Origin: an uncultured Brevundimonas sp.
Lineage (GTDB): Bacteria > Pseudomonadota > Alphaproteobacteria > Caulobacterales > Caulobacteraceae
Assembly: GCA_946481405.1 (NCBI GenBank)
Contig: CAMLNY010000146.1
Coordinates: 1-5,078, forward strand
DNA length: 5,078 bases
Reading direction: 5' to 3'
Part shown: positions 1 through 5,055 of the stretch, one piece after another
Layout: every line of letters begins with the position of its first letter
How positions within the stretch are numbered: the stretch's first letter is position 1
Position numbers and translations under genes: made by a program
The notes under the pieces: model-generated
Database searches by the model: none
What the model was told of the DNA's origin: nothing
What the model saw: only the letters and a program-made list of their open reading frames with translations

Positions 1-20
1 CCTCGAACCTGTCCAGTTCC

Positions 21-27
21 GGGGAGG
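21..27 (+). promoter_or_regulatory. Shine-Dalgarno site for the ORF starting at 33
   Basis: GGGGAGG lies five bases before the ATG at 33. It is one of the better ribosome-binding sites in the window and is the main reason to treat the forward frame, rather than the antisense open frame, as the real coding strand at the extreme left. Confidence 0.45.
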
Positions 28-32
28 CGTTC

Positions 33-332
33 ATGTCCCAGCACAACATCATCGGTTCGGAAGCCTTCGACCGGTCGCCGTTCGTCATCATCCGCAGCGT
101 CCGCACAGGCGGCATGCGCCGTAAACAGGCGCGCACGGCGCTCGCCTTCGCGGCGGGCGCGGGCGTGGCCATCGCCGGCGGCGTTGCCGCCGGCGTCGTG
201 GCCTTCGGTGCCAGCCTGGCCTGCGGATGGCGCTCGGCGATGAAGGTCGCCATGGCTGCGGATTCGAACATCACGAACTTGCCGTCCACTACCAGGGTCG
301 GCACCTTGGCGTTCGGGTTGAGCTTAAGGTAG
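33..332 (+). CDS. Hypothetical protein with one membrane segment, probably truncated
   Basis: I do not recognise this protein. It starts with ATG behind a strong GGGGAGG site. It has a polar N-terminus of about 35 residues with a basic stretch (RRKQAR near residues 29-34), then an Ala/Gly/Val-rich hydrophobic segment at about residues 36-63 that could be a transmembrane helix. From about base 205 the same DNA reads, on the other strand, as a clear glutathione S-transferase fragment. Residues beyond about 57 are therefore probably not original coding sequence and the stop at 330-332 is accidental. What remains would be the 5' piece of a gene broken at the join. The reverse frame across 1-205 is also open and shares the same third codon positions, so G/C bias cannot separate the two strands. 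The ribosome-binding site favours the forward reading. Confidence is low. Confidence 0.3.
   Translation: MSQHNIIGSEAFDRSPFVIIRSVRTGGMRRKQARTALAFAAGAGVAIAGGVAAGVVAFGASLACGWRSAMKVAMAADSNITNLPSTTRVGTLAFGLSLR
173..195. repeat. Perfect inverted repeat, 10-bp arms, 3-nt loop
   Basis: CGCCGGCGGC, loop GTT, then GCCGCCGGCG. It lies inside the hydrophobic stretch of the ORF at 33 and about 10 bases from where the glutathione S-transferase similarity ends. There is no T-tract on either side, so it does not look like a terminator. It may simply reflect Ala/Gly codons, but its place beside an apparent join is notable. Confidence 0.6.
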
Positions 333-412
333 GCAGGATCCCGTTGCGCGCCTTCGTCGGTGTTGACCAGCGTCAGCTCATACTTCGCGCCCGCCTCTTC
401 CAGCGCCTGGAA
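206..412 (-). pseudogene. Glutathione S-transferase fragment (N-terminal thioredoxin-like domain)
   Basis: Reading the reverse strand from 412 to 206 gives 69 residues typical of the GST thioredoxin fold. They start FQALEEAGAKYELT, have the NPNAKVPTLVVDG block with the conserved cis-proline in VPTL, then FESAAMATFIAERHP, which holds the glutathione gamma-glutamyl contact pair Glu-Ser, and end ARLAP. The N-terminal beta strand with the catalytic Cys/Ser/Tyr is absent, and so is the all-helical C-terminal domain that should follow ARLAP. Full GSTs are about 200-230 residues, so only about a third remains. No start codon or ribosome-binding site belongs to it: upstream it merges with the truncated GNAT gene, overlapping that gene's out-of-family tail (373-412). 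Downstream the frame stays open to the window edge as an Ala/Pro-rich stretch that does not resemble a GST. It is a non-functional remnant or a piece joined in by misassembly. Confidence 0.75.
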
Positions 413-774
413 GCCCAGACCAGGGCGCCTTCCAGCGCCTCGGTCGCCAGACCCCGGCCCCAGAACTCGCGGCCGATCCAGTAGCCCGTCTCGGGCACCC
501 GATCCTCGTCCTCGAACATCCCCAGCACCCCGACGGGCCCGTGATCCTCGTGCTCGATCAGGAAGGTGTTCGCGCGCGCCGGGTTCTGGGCGGCGACGGC
601 GATGACGAAGTCCTCCGCGTCCCCCTGGCCGAAGGGATGCGGCATCCGCTTGGTCATGCGGGCGATGTCGTGGTCGTTGGCCATCCGGGCGATGGCGGGG
701 ACGTCCTGGGGCGCGGGTGCGCGCAGCAGCAGGCGCCGGGTCTCGATGACCGGAGAGGTTTCGATGACGCACAT
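373..774 (-). CDS. GNAT N-acetyltransferase, RimJ/RimL type, C-terminally truncated
   Basis: The N-terminal IETRRLLLRAP (residues 10-20) is the opening strand of RimJ/RimL-like GNATs, which transfer an acetyl group from acetyl-CoA to an amine, often a protein N-terminus. GYWIGREFWGRGLATEAL (97-114) is strand 4 plus the R-x-x-G-x-G/A pyrophosphate loop and helix that hold the cofactor. Family resemblance stops near residue 121. The final dozen residues (SRRWKRRARSMS) are encoded by DNA that reads as a glutathione S-transferase in another frame. Relatives are normally about 165-190 residues, so the C-terminal strands and helix that complete the acetyl-CoA site and bind substrate are missing, and the product is probably inactive. 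The ATG at 774 has a modest GAGG site seven bases upstream. A better site (AGGAGG, 798-803) serves an out-of-frame GTG. It lies downstream of rpmA, separated by a terminator. Its natural substrate cannot be told from sequence. Confidence 0.75.
   Translation of the reverse strand: MCVIETSPVIETRRLLLRAPAPQDVPAIARMANDHDIARMTKRMPHPFGQGDAEDFVIAVAAQNPARANTFLIEHEDHGPVGVLGMFEDEDRVPETGYWIGREFWGRGLATEALEGALVWASRRWKRRARSMS
397..440. repeat. 12-bp direct repeat and overlapping 7-bp inverted repeat at the GNAT/GST join
   Basis: CTTCCAGCGCCT occurs at 397-408 and again at 429-440, 32 bases apart. The first copy is also half of a perfect inverted repeat, CTTCCAG-CGC-CTGGAAG, at 397-413. On the reverse strand one copy encodes part of the GNAT acetyl-CoA-binding helix (EALEG) and the other the GST sequence QALEE. 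The repeat is where the two gene fragments meet and could have promoted the join, or could be chance in GC-rich coding DNA. Confidence 0.55.
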
Positions 775-788
775 GGTCTGGCCTCGTT

Positions 789-803
789 CACGGTCCGCCT
801 CCT
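789..803 (-). promoter_or_regulatory. Strong Shine-Dalgarno site before an out-of-frame GTG
   Basis: On the reverse strand AGGAGG (803-798) is followed after six bases by GTG (791-789). This GTG is 17 bases before the GNAT ATG and so in a different frame. It would give only a 45-residue peptide ending at 654 with no protein-like character. It may be a relic of the original GNAT start put out of frame by a small indel. The SD sequence is also flanked by CCTCC, only two bases away, which could mask it. Confidence 0.35.
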
Positions 804-832
804 TGGAGGGCTCGGGCGGACTTCGAGGCGGG

Positions 833-869
833 GAAACGCAAACGGGGAGCCTGGTGATCCAGACTCCCC
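833..869 (-). terminator. Intrinsic terminator of the rplU-rpmA operon
   Basis: Read on the reverse strand, GGGGAGTCTGG (869-859), loop ATCA, CCAGGCTCCCC (854-844) form an 11-bp stem with one G-U pair and a four-base loop. Transcription then enters GTTTGCGTTT, a short broken U-tract. It begins 71 bases after the rpmA stop and lies before the GNAT gene, so it should end most ribosomal protein transcripts. The U-tract is weak, so some readthrough is possible. Confidence 0.75.
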
Positions 870-890
870 GCGGAATATTTCCCTTGGTCC

Positions 891-924
891 GGATCGGCTG
901 CTTCTTGGAGGAGCAACGCGATCC
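891..924 (-). other. Second strong hairpin downstream of rpmA
   Basis: On the reverse strand GGATCG pairs with CGATCC. Inside them GTTGCT pairs with AGCAGC after a single bulged C, leaving a nine-base loop (CCTCCAAGA). That is about 12 base pairs in all, starting 17 bases after the rpmA stop. No U-tract follows, so it is not an intrinsic terminator by itself. It could protect the rpmA mRNA 3' end after transcription stops at the terminator further on. The function is inferred only from position. Confidence 0.5.
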
Positions 925-940
925 GAAATCCGGTTTCGCG

Positions 941-1225
941 TTACTCGGCGGCGAGGGCCTGCTGGTCGTCGTTCGCCGGAATAATGGAGACGTAACAACG
1001 GCCGCCGCGTTTCGTGGTGAATTTCACGGCGCCGGTTTCGAGCGCGAACAGGGTGTGATCACGGCCCATGCCCATGTTCTCACCCGGGTGGAAGGTGGTG
1101 CCGCGCTGGCGCACGATGATGTTGCCGGCCAGCACCTGCTCGCCGCCAAAACGCTTCACGCCGAGGCGCTTCGACTCGGAGTCGCGACCGTTGCGCGACG
1201 AACCACCGGATTTCTTGTGAGCCAT
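941..1225 (-). CDS. rpmA: 50S ribosomal protein L27
   Basis: Bacterial L27 is a small basic protein of the large ribosomal subunit. Its flexible N-terminus reaches the peptidyl transferase centre and helps position tRNA. The 94-residue product opens [20 protein letters not shown], the classical unprocessed L27 N-terminus, and has the family signature [15 protein letters not shown] at residues 34-48 followed by [11 protein letters not shown]. It is slightly longer than the usual ~85-90 residues because of a C-terminal [10 protein letters not shown] tail. The N-terminus begins directly at MAHKK, without the cleavable extension seen in Firmicutes. The ATG at 1225 has GGAG seven bases upstream. 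It lies 65 bases behind rplU in the usual L21-L27 order, so it should be co-transcribed from the rplU promoter and end at the hairpin near 844-869. Intact, with no odd features. Confidence 0.98.
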   Translation of the reverse strand: MAHKKSGGSSRNGRDSESKRLGVKRFGGEQVLAGNIIVRQRGTTFHPGENMGMGRDHTLFALETGAVKFTTKRGGRCYVSIIPANDDQQALAAE

Positions 1226-1290
1226 AGGTCTGCTCCGTCTTTCCTTATGCCGTTCCCGCCCTCAGGCCGGCTCGGCGAATGCTTGTGTTC

Positions 1291-1839
1291 TTACGCTTCG
1301 TCGGTCTTGGCGGCGGCCTTCTTGGCCGGAGCCTTCGCAGGCTTGGGGGCCGAGCCCTCGACCACGGCGGCTTCGACCTTGGCCGAGGACTTCGAGCCTT
1401 CGGCCACCACGGTCTGGGTCGATCCCAGGTCGGAGGTCGCGTCGCGCTTGGCCAGGCCGCGGGCGCGCAGGTTGATCTCAGCCTTGGTCATCAGATCGAT
1501 CTTGCCGTCCCACTTGGCCTTTTCGCCGGCGCCTTCGATGCCGGTGATGCGCAGGACCGATTCCAGCTGGCGGTGGCCGTTCGTGCGGCGATAGCCCTGA
1601 CGACGGGTCTTCTTGAAGATCTTCACCTTCTCGCCCTTGCGGGTCTCGATCAGGGTCGCGCCGACGAAGGCGCCGTCGATCAGCGGAGCGCCGACGGTGA
1701 CGCCCTTGTCGCCGCCCAGCATCAGCACGCTGTCGAACTTCAGTTCCTGACCGGCGTCGCCGTTCAGCTTCTCGACCACGATCGTGTCGCCCGGTTGAAC
1801 CCGGTACTGCTTGCCGCCGGTCTTGATCACCGCGTACAT
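1291..1839 (-). CDS. rplU: 50S ribosomal protein L21 with a long C-terminal extension
   Basis: L21 binds 23S rRNA on the large subunit. Residues 1-103 are the standard L21 domain: MYAVIKTGGKQYRVQPGD at the start and the signature IFKKTRRQGYRRTNGHRQ at 74-91. The protein is 182 residues, whereas many L21 proteins stop near 103. The extra ~80 residues consist of a segment with some secondary-structure character (WDGKIDLMTKAEINLRARGL, about 110-129), then a low-complexity Ala/Lys/Pro tail ending in AKAPAKKAAAKTDEA that should be disordered and positively charged. My recollection is that extended L21 proteins occur in several Alphaproteobacteria. The ATG at 1839 has GAGG seven bases upstream and heads the rplU-rpmA operon. 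Its leader carries a possible attenuator. Confidence 0.97.
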   Translation of the reverse strand: MYAVIKTGGKQYRVQPGDTIVVEKLNGDAGQELKFDSVLMLGGDKGVTVGAPLIDGAFVGATLIETRKGEKVKIFKKTRRQGYRRTNGHRQLESVLRITGIEGAGEKAKWDGKIDLMTKAEINLRARGLAKRDATSDLGSTQTVVAEGSKSSAKVEAAVVEGSAPKPAKAPAKKAAAKTDEA

Positions 1840-1860
1840 GTTGGAGCCTCAGCGTAACGC

Positions 1861-1896
1861 AAAAAAGGATGCGCCCGCCGGGTGACCCCGCGGGCG
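1861..1896 (-). promoter_or_regulatory. rplU leader hairpin plus U-tract (candidate attenuator)
   Basis: On the reverse strand CGCCCGC...GCGGGCG arms spanning 1896-1872 close a hairpin with three further G-C pairs beyond one mismatch and a TCA loop (about 10 pairs). Five bases later comes TTTTTT (1866-1861), then 21 bases to the rplU ATG. This sits between the predicted rplU start site and the gene, so it could be a premature terminator or a protein-binding leader. The five-base gap between stem and U-tract is longer than in a textbook intrinsic terminator. Confidence 0.5.
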
Positions 1897-1907
1897 AAGA
1901 GCGGCGA

Positions 1908-1935
1908 CATATACGGACCGCCCCCTTCGAGTCAA
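1908..1935 (-). promoter_or_regulatory. Sigma70-type promoter of rplU-rpmA
   Basis: On the reverse strand TTGACT (1935-1930) is followed after 16 bases by TATATG (1913-1908). The -35 matches consensus at five of six positions and the -10 at four or more. Transcription would start near 1901, giving a leader of about 60 bases that contains the hairpin described at 1861-1896. Confidence 0.65.
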
Positions 1936-2039
1936 CGCGAAAGGCGCCGAAAATGCCCGGCCACGCTCAATTCGACGACTGATCTAGCCGCGTTCGGAGT
2001 CGCCGTGCAAAGACGAAGAGACTACGAGGGGACGTCATC

Positions 2040-3377
2040 ATGACCCGGATTCTACAGAGTGCGGCCACAGACCGCCGGGTCACGGCCGCCCGCCGCATCG
2101 CCGCGCACATCGCCGACCACCTCAAGGCCGACCTGTCGCTGGAGCTGTGGACCGGCGAGGTGATTCCCCTGGGCCCGAACGCCCGAGACGACATCCGCAT
2201 CGTCCTGGCCGATCCGTCCGCCGTCCGCCGCCTGATCCTCAAGCCTGGCCTGATGGCCCTGTTCGAGCTCTATGCGACCGGAGAGATCCGCATCGAGGGC
2301 GGATCGCCGCTCGAGGCCGCGAACCGCTGGGACCACGGCCGCGCCGTCCACCTGCCCCGCCGGGTCGACAAGGGCCTGATCGCGCGCGAACTGATTCCCT
2401 TCCTTCTGGACGGGTCTCGCCGCAGCGTCGGCGACGCCGCCTACGACCCCACCGGCGAGGCCGGCCAGCGCAAGGACAAGTCGGCGCGCAAGGACAAGGA
2501 CTTCATCTCCTTCCACTACGACGTCGGCAACGACTTCTACGGCCTCTTCCTCGACCCGGAGATGGTCTACTCCAGCGCCTATTACGCCGACGCCGACCAG
2601 TCGCTCGAGGACGCCCAGACCCGCAAGCTGGACTTCATCTGCCGCAAGCTCCGTCTCAAGCCCGGCCAGAAGCTGCTCGACGTCGGCTGCGGTTGGGGCG
2701 GCCTGTCGTGCTGGGCCGCGCAACACTACGGCGTCACCGTCCACGGCGTGACCCTGTCGGAGGAGCAACTGGCCTACGCCCGCGCCAAGGTCGAGCGGCT
2801 GGGCCTGTCGGACAAGATCACGCTGGAGCTTCGCGACTACCGCGATCTCCAGATGACCGAGCATTTCGACGCCATCTCCCAGGTCGAGATGTTCGAACAC
2901 GTCGGTTTCGCCAACCACGATCGCCACTTCCTGGAGATGCACCGCCTCCTGAAACCCGGCGGCCTCTATTTCCACCAGGCCTCGGTGCGGCGGGGCGGTC
3001 GCGACGTCAGCAATATCACGCCCCAGACCAATGCGACCCGCACCATCGGCCGCTTCATCTTCCCAGGCGGAGAGCTGGACACCATCGGCATGACGGTGAC
3101 CAACCTCGGCCGGCTCGGCTTCGAGGTTCTGGACGTCGAGGACCTGCGCGAGCACTTCCAGGCCACCACCGCCGAATGGTCCCGCCGCCTGATGGCCCGC
3201 CGCGACGAGGCCGTCGCCATGGTCGGCGAGGAGCGCACTCGCCTGTGGCTCATCTTCTTCGCCATGTGCGCCAAGGGCTTCGAGCGCGGCTCGATCCTCG
3301 TCTACCAGACCGTCGCCCAGCGCCGTCGAGCTGGCCCCAGCGGCGTGCCGCTGGATCGGGGCTCGCTTTATCGCTGA
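2040..3377 (+). CDS. cfa: Cyclopropane-fatty-acyl-phospholipid synthase family methyltransferase
   Basis: CFA synthases transfer the methyl group of S-adenosylmethionine to the double bond of unsaturated acyl chains in membrane phospholipids, at the inner membrane surface. The 445-residue product has an N-terminal lipid-binding-like domain (about 30-125, including ELWTGE and YATGEIRIEGG), a charged Lys/Asp-rich linker (142-154), and a class I methyltransferase domain. HYDVGNDFYGLFLD (159-172) is the family entry motif, LLDVGCGWGGL (212-222) the SAM loop, and EMFEHVG (283-289) carries the catalytic-site Glu286. His312 and Cys410 align with E. coli His266 and Cys354 by eye. Ser179 and Phe373 replace E. 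coli Cys139 and Tyr317, two bicarbonate-site residues. E. coli Cfa is 382 residues; the excess is in the linker and a basic C-terminal tail. The ATG has GAGGGG nine bases upstream. It is divergent from rplU. Sister activities (branched-chain or methylene fatty acid synthesis) remain possible, so the symbol is provisional. Confidence 0.9.
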   Translation: MTRILQSAATDRRVTAARRIAAHIADHLKADLSLELWTGEVIPLGPNARDDIRIVLADPSAVRRLILKPGLMALFELYATGEIRIEGGSPLEAANRWDHGRAVHLPRRVDKGLIARELIPFLLDGSRRSVGDAAYDPTGEAGQRKDKSARKDKDFISFHYDVGNDFYGLFLDPEMVYSSAYYADADQSLEDAQTRKLDFICRKLRLKPGQKLLDVGCGWGGLSCWAAQHYGVTVHGVTLSEEQLAYARAKVERLGLSDKITLELRDYRDLQMTEHFDAISQVEMFEHVGFANHDRHFLEMHRLLKPGGLYFHQASVRRGGRDVSNITPQTNATRTIGRFIFPGGELDTIGMTVTNLGRLGFEVLDVEDLREHFQATTAEWSRRLMARRDEAVAMVGEERTRLWLIFFAMCAKGFERGSILVYQTVAQRRRAGPSGVPLDRGSLYR

Positions 3378-3384
3378 TCGCGGC

Positions 3385-3413
3385 TGGACCGTTATAAAGT
3401 AACACGCTATATC
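3385..3413 (+). promoter_or_regulatory. Candidate leaderless promoter with inverted-repeat operator
   Basis: TGGACC (3385-3390) and TATATC (3408-3413) are separated by 17 bases; each matches the sigma70 boxes at four of six positions. The next ATG (3421) begins seven bases after the -10 box, where transcription would start, and no convincing Shine-Dalgarno site precedes it, so the mRNA would be leaderless. The spacer begins with GTTATAAAGTAAC (3391-3403), whose GTTA/TAAC ends form an inverted repeat, a plausible repressor or activator site. The AT-rich patch stands out sharply from its GC-rich surroundings. Confidence 0.45.
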
Positions 3414-3420
3414 GGGATCA

Positions 3421-4080
3421 ATGTCGCCGCCCGATCTCGAACAGCCGGTCCTTCTGTCCCTCGTCGGGGGCGGGTTCGCGGCGGCCTTCCTTCATGCGGC
3501 CTTGCCGACCCACTGGCTGCCGTTCGTTCTGGTCGGGCGCGCCCAGCGCTGGAGCCTGCCGAGGAACCTGCTGGCCGCCGCCGCCGCCGGTCTGGCCCAT
3601 ATCGCCACCACGGCCGTCGTCGGCTCCCTGATCGTGGCGGCCGGTCTGGCGCTGGACGGCATCGTCGCCGGCCTGTTGCCCCATCTGTCCGCCGTCCTCC
3701 TGTTCGGCTTCGGCGCCTTCTATCTGGTGAAGTCGGCCATCCGCCGCCCGGCCATGGCCGGAGGCCCTGCGCTCGATCTCGCCGAGCCCACCGTCGGCCA
3801 TGGCGCCGCCTTCTGGGGCCTGGTCGCGGTCATGGCCCTGTCGCCGGGCGAGGTGCTGCTCCCGATCTATATGTCGTCGGCCCAGGAAGGCGTCGGCGCC
3901 CTGATGCTTCTGACCCTCGCCTTCGCCGTCGGCACCATCCTCGGCATGGCCACCTTCACCACCCTGGCCCGCGCCGGCGCCTCGGTGCTGAGACTGGAGC
4001 GCTGGGCGCGCTATGAGGGCGCCATTCTCGGCCTCGCCCTGATAGCGATCGGCCTTCTCGTCGTGCTTCACCAGCACTAG
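3421..4080 (+). CDS. Polytopic membrane protein, NicO/UreH/TauE-like, possible metal transporter
   Basis: The 219-residue protein is almost entirely hydrophobic, with about six predicted membrane helices (roughly 10-30, 48-76, 80-104, 129-150, 158-182 and 198-216). Helix 1 carries FLHAALPTHW, with His25 and His31 spaced as in the HAL-x-PDH motif of NicO-type nickel/cobalt exporters, though with Thr in place of Asp. Helix 2 has His60 (GLAHIATT). ALSPGEVLLPIY (140-150) recalls the SPC-x-x-x-x-P motif of this transporter superfamily, with Gly where many members have Cys. The end (ERWARYEGAILGLALIAIG) fits the same group. I place it by motif memory only. It lacks a clear ribosome-binding site; the promoter at 3385-3413 predicts a leaderless start. 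It ends nine bases before a zinc-type CDF exporter, so a role in divalent metal handling is a reasonable inference. No cytoplasmic domain suggests an enzyme. Confidence 0.85.
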   Translation: MSPPDLEQPVLLSLVGGGFAAAFLHAALPTHWLPFVLVGRAQRWSLPRNLLAAAAAGLAHIATTAVVGSLIVAAGLALDGIVAGLLPHLSAVLLFGFGAFYLVKSAIRRPAMAGGPALDLAEPTVGHGAAFWGLVAVMALSPGEVLLPIYMSSAQEGVGALMLLTLAFAVGTILGMATFTTLARAGASVLRLERWARYEGAILGLALIAIGLLVVLHQH

Positions 4081-4089
4081 GCTGGACCC

Positions 4090-5055
4090 ATGGGGCACGC
4101 GCACGACCACCACGATCATGACCATCACGCCCATGACCACGGTCACAGCCAGGGCCACGGCCATTCGCACGGCCACCACGGTCACGCCCACGGTCCGGTC
4201 GACACCGGCGACTGGCGCTACCTCGTCGGCCTGATCGTCAACCTCGCCTTCGTCGCCTGCGAGTTCGGAGCGGGCATCTACAGCGGCTCGACCGCCCTGC
4301 TCGCCGACGCCGGGCACAATCTATCCGACGTCCTCGGTCTGGCCATGGCGGGCGGCGCCGCCGTCCTCGCCAGACGCGCGGCGGGACAGCAGCTGACCTA
4401 CGGCTTCGGCAAGGCGACCATCCTCGCCGCCCTCGCCAACGCCCTCCTGCTGATCTTCGCCTGCGGGGCCATCGCCTTTGAGGCGGTCCAGCGCCTGACC
4501 GATCCCGCCCCGGTCCAGTCGACCGTCATCATGGTCGTCGCCGGCATCGGCTTCGTCATCAATCTGGGCACGGCGCTCCTGTTCATGCGCGACCAGCACA
4601 AGGACCTGAACGCGCGCGGCGCCTATCTGCACATGATGGCCGACGCCGGAGTCTCGATCGGCGTCGTCATCTCCGGCGCGATCATCATGGTCTCCGGCTG
4701 GTCGATCATCGACCCGCTGGTCTCCATCGTGATCGTCGCCGTGATCCTTCTGGGCACCTGGGGCCTGCTGAAGGACTCGGTCGGTCTGGCCATGGACGCC
4801 GCCCCCGGCTCTGTCGATGTATCCAAGGTGCGCGAGGCGCTTCTGGCCCTGCCGGGCGTCCGCGCCGTCCATGACCTGCACATCTGGAACCTGTCGACGA
4901 CCTCCACCGCCCTGACCGCCCATCTGGTCCACGACCGGGGCGACCCGCGCGCCCTGCTGATGGAGGCCCAGGCCCTGACGAAGTCGAAATTCGCCATCGC
5001 CCACACGACGCTTCAGCTCGAAACCGACGTCATGCCGGATTGTCCGGACTGCTGA
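4090..5055 (+). CDS. Cation diffusion facilitator (CzcD/ZitB-like zinc efflux protein)
   Basis: CDF proteins are inner-membrane homodimers that export Zn2+ (and often Co2+ or Cd2+) in exchange for protons. The 321-residue product starts with a histidine-rich cytoplasmic tail (17 His in residues 1-34), then six helices at about 43-64, 68-95, 108-132, 144-166, 180-203 and 205-227. The transport site is intact: His76-x3-Asp80 in helix 2 (DAGHNLSD) and His181-x3-Asp185 in helix 5 (HMMAD), the His/Asp set typical of zinc-type CDFs. The C-terminal metal-sensing domain follows: VRAVHDLHIWNLST (257-270), His278 and His281 (AHLVHD), His305, and a final DCPDC with a CxxC pair. The start has only a poor ribosome-binding site (AGG or GGA) and lies nine bases after the previous stop, so translational coupling is likely. 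The metal is inferred from the motif, not proven. Confidence 0.95.
   Translation: MGHAHDHHDHDHHAHDHGHSQGHGHSHGHHGHAHGPVDTGDWRYLVGLIVNLAFVACEFGAGIYSGSTALLADAGHNLSDVLGLAMAGGAAVLARRAAGQQLTYGFGKATILAALANALLLIFACGAIAFEAVQRLTDPAPVQSTVIMVVAGIGFVINLGTALLFMRDQHKDLNARGAYLHMMADAGVSIGVVISGAIIMVSGWSIIDPLVSIVIVAVILLGTWGLLKDSVGLAMDAAPGSVDVSKVREALLALPGVRAVHDLHIWNLSTTSTALTAHLVHDRGDPRALLMEAQALTKSKFAIAHTTLQLETDVMPDCPDC

Noticed and set aside
566..1594. 342-codon forward frame across GNAT, rpmA and rplU
   Set aside because: It runs antisense through two certain ribosomal protein genes and has no domain character; a GC-skew shadow.
1279..1857. 192-codon forward frame opposite rplU
   Set aside because: Antisense to L21, with no recognisable motifs and no ribosome-binding site of note.
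1940..2030. Possible forward promoter for cfa
   Set aside because: I tested TTCGAC at 1971-1976 and other candidates, but no -10 with reasonable spacing was found, so no promoter is claimed.
2052..3155. Long open frame on the reverse strand across the cfa gene (367 codons)
   Set aside because: It is a mirror of the GC-biased codons of a gene with unmistakable CFA/SAM motifs on the forward strand. The translation is Val/Gly/Asp/Ala-rich with no family motif.
3382..4088. GGCTGGACC before both the 3421 and 4090 genes
   Set aside because: Only a nine-base match, in different positions relative to each start (one overlaps a possible -35 box); most likely chance in GC-rich DNA.
4093..4197. Repetitive CAC/CAT/GGC/GAC sequence that could be taken for a CRISPR-like or tandem repeat array
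   Set aside because: It is in frame and encodes the His-rich tail of the CDF protein; no regular repeat-spacer unit is present.
3418..5004. Long reverse frames opposite the membrane protein and the CDF
   Set aside because: Gln/Gly/Asp-rich shadow translations opposite genes with clear transmembrane and metal-site motifs.
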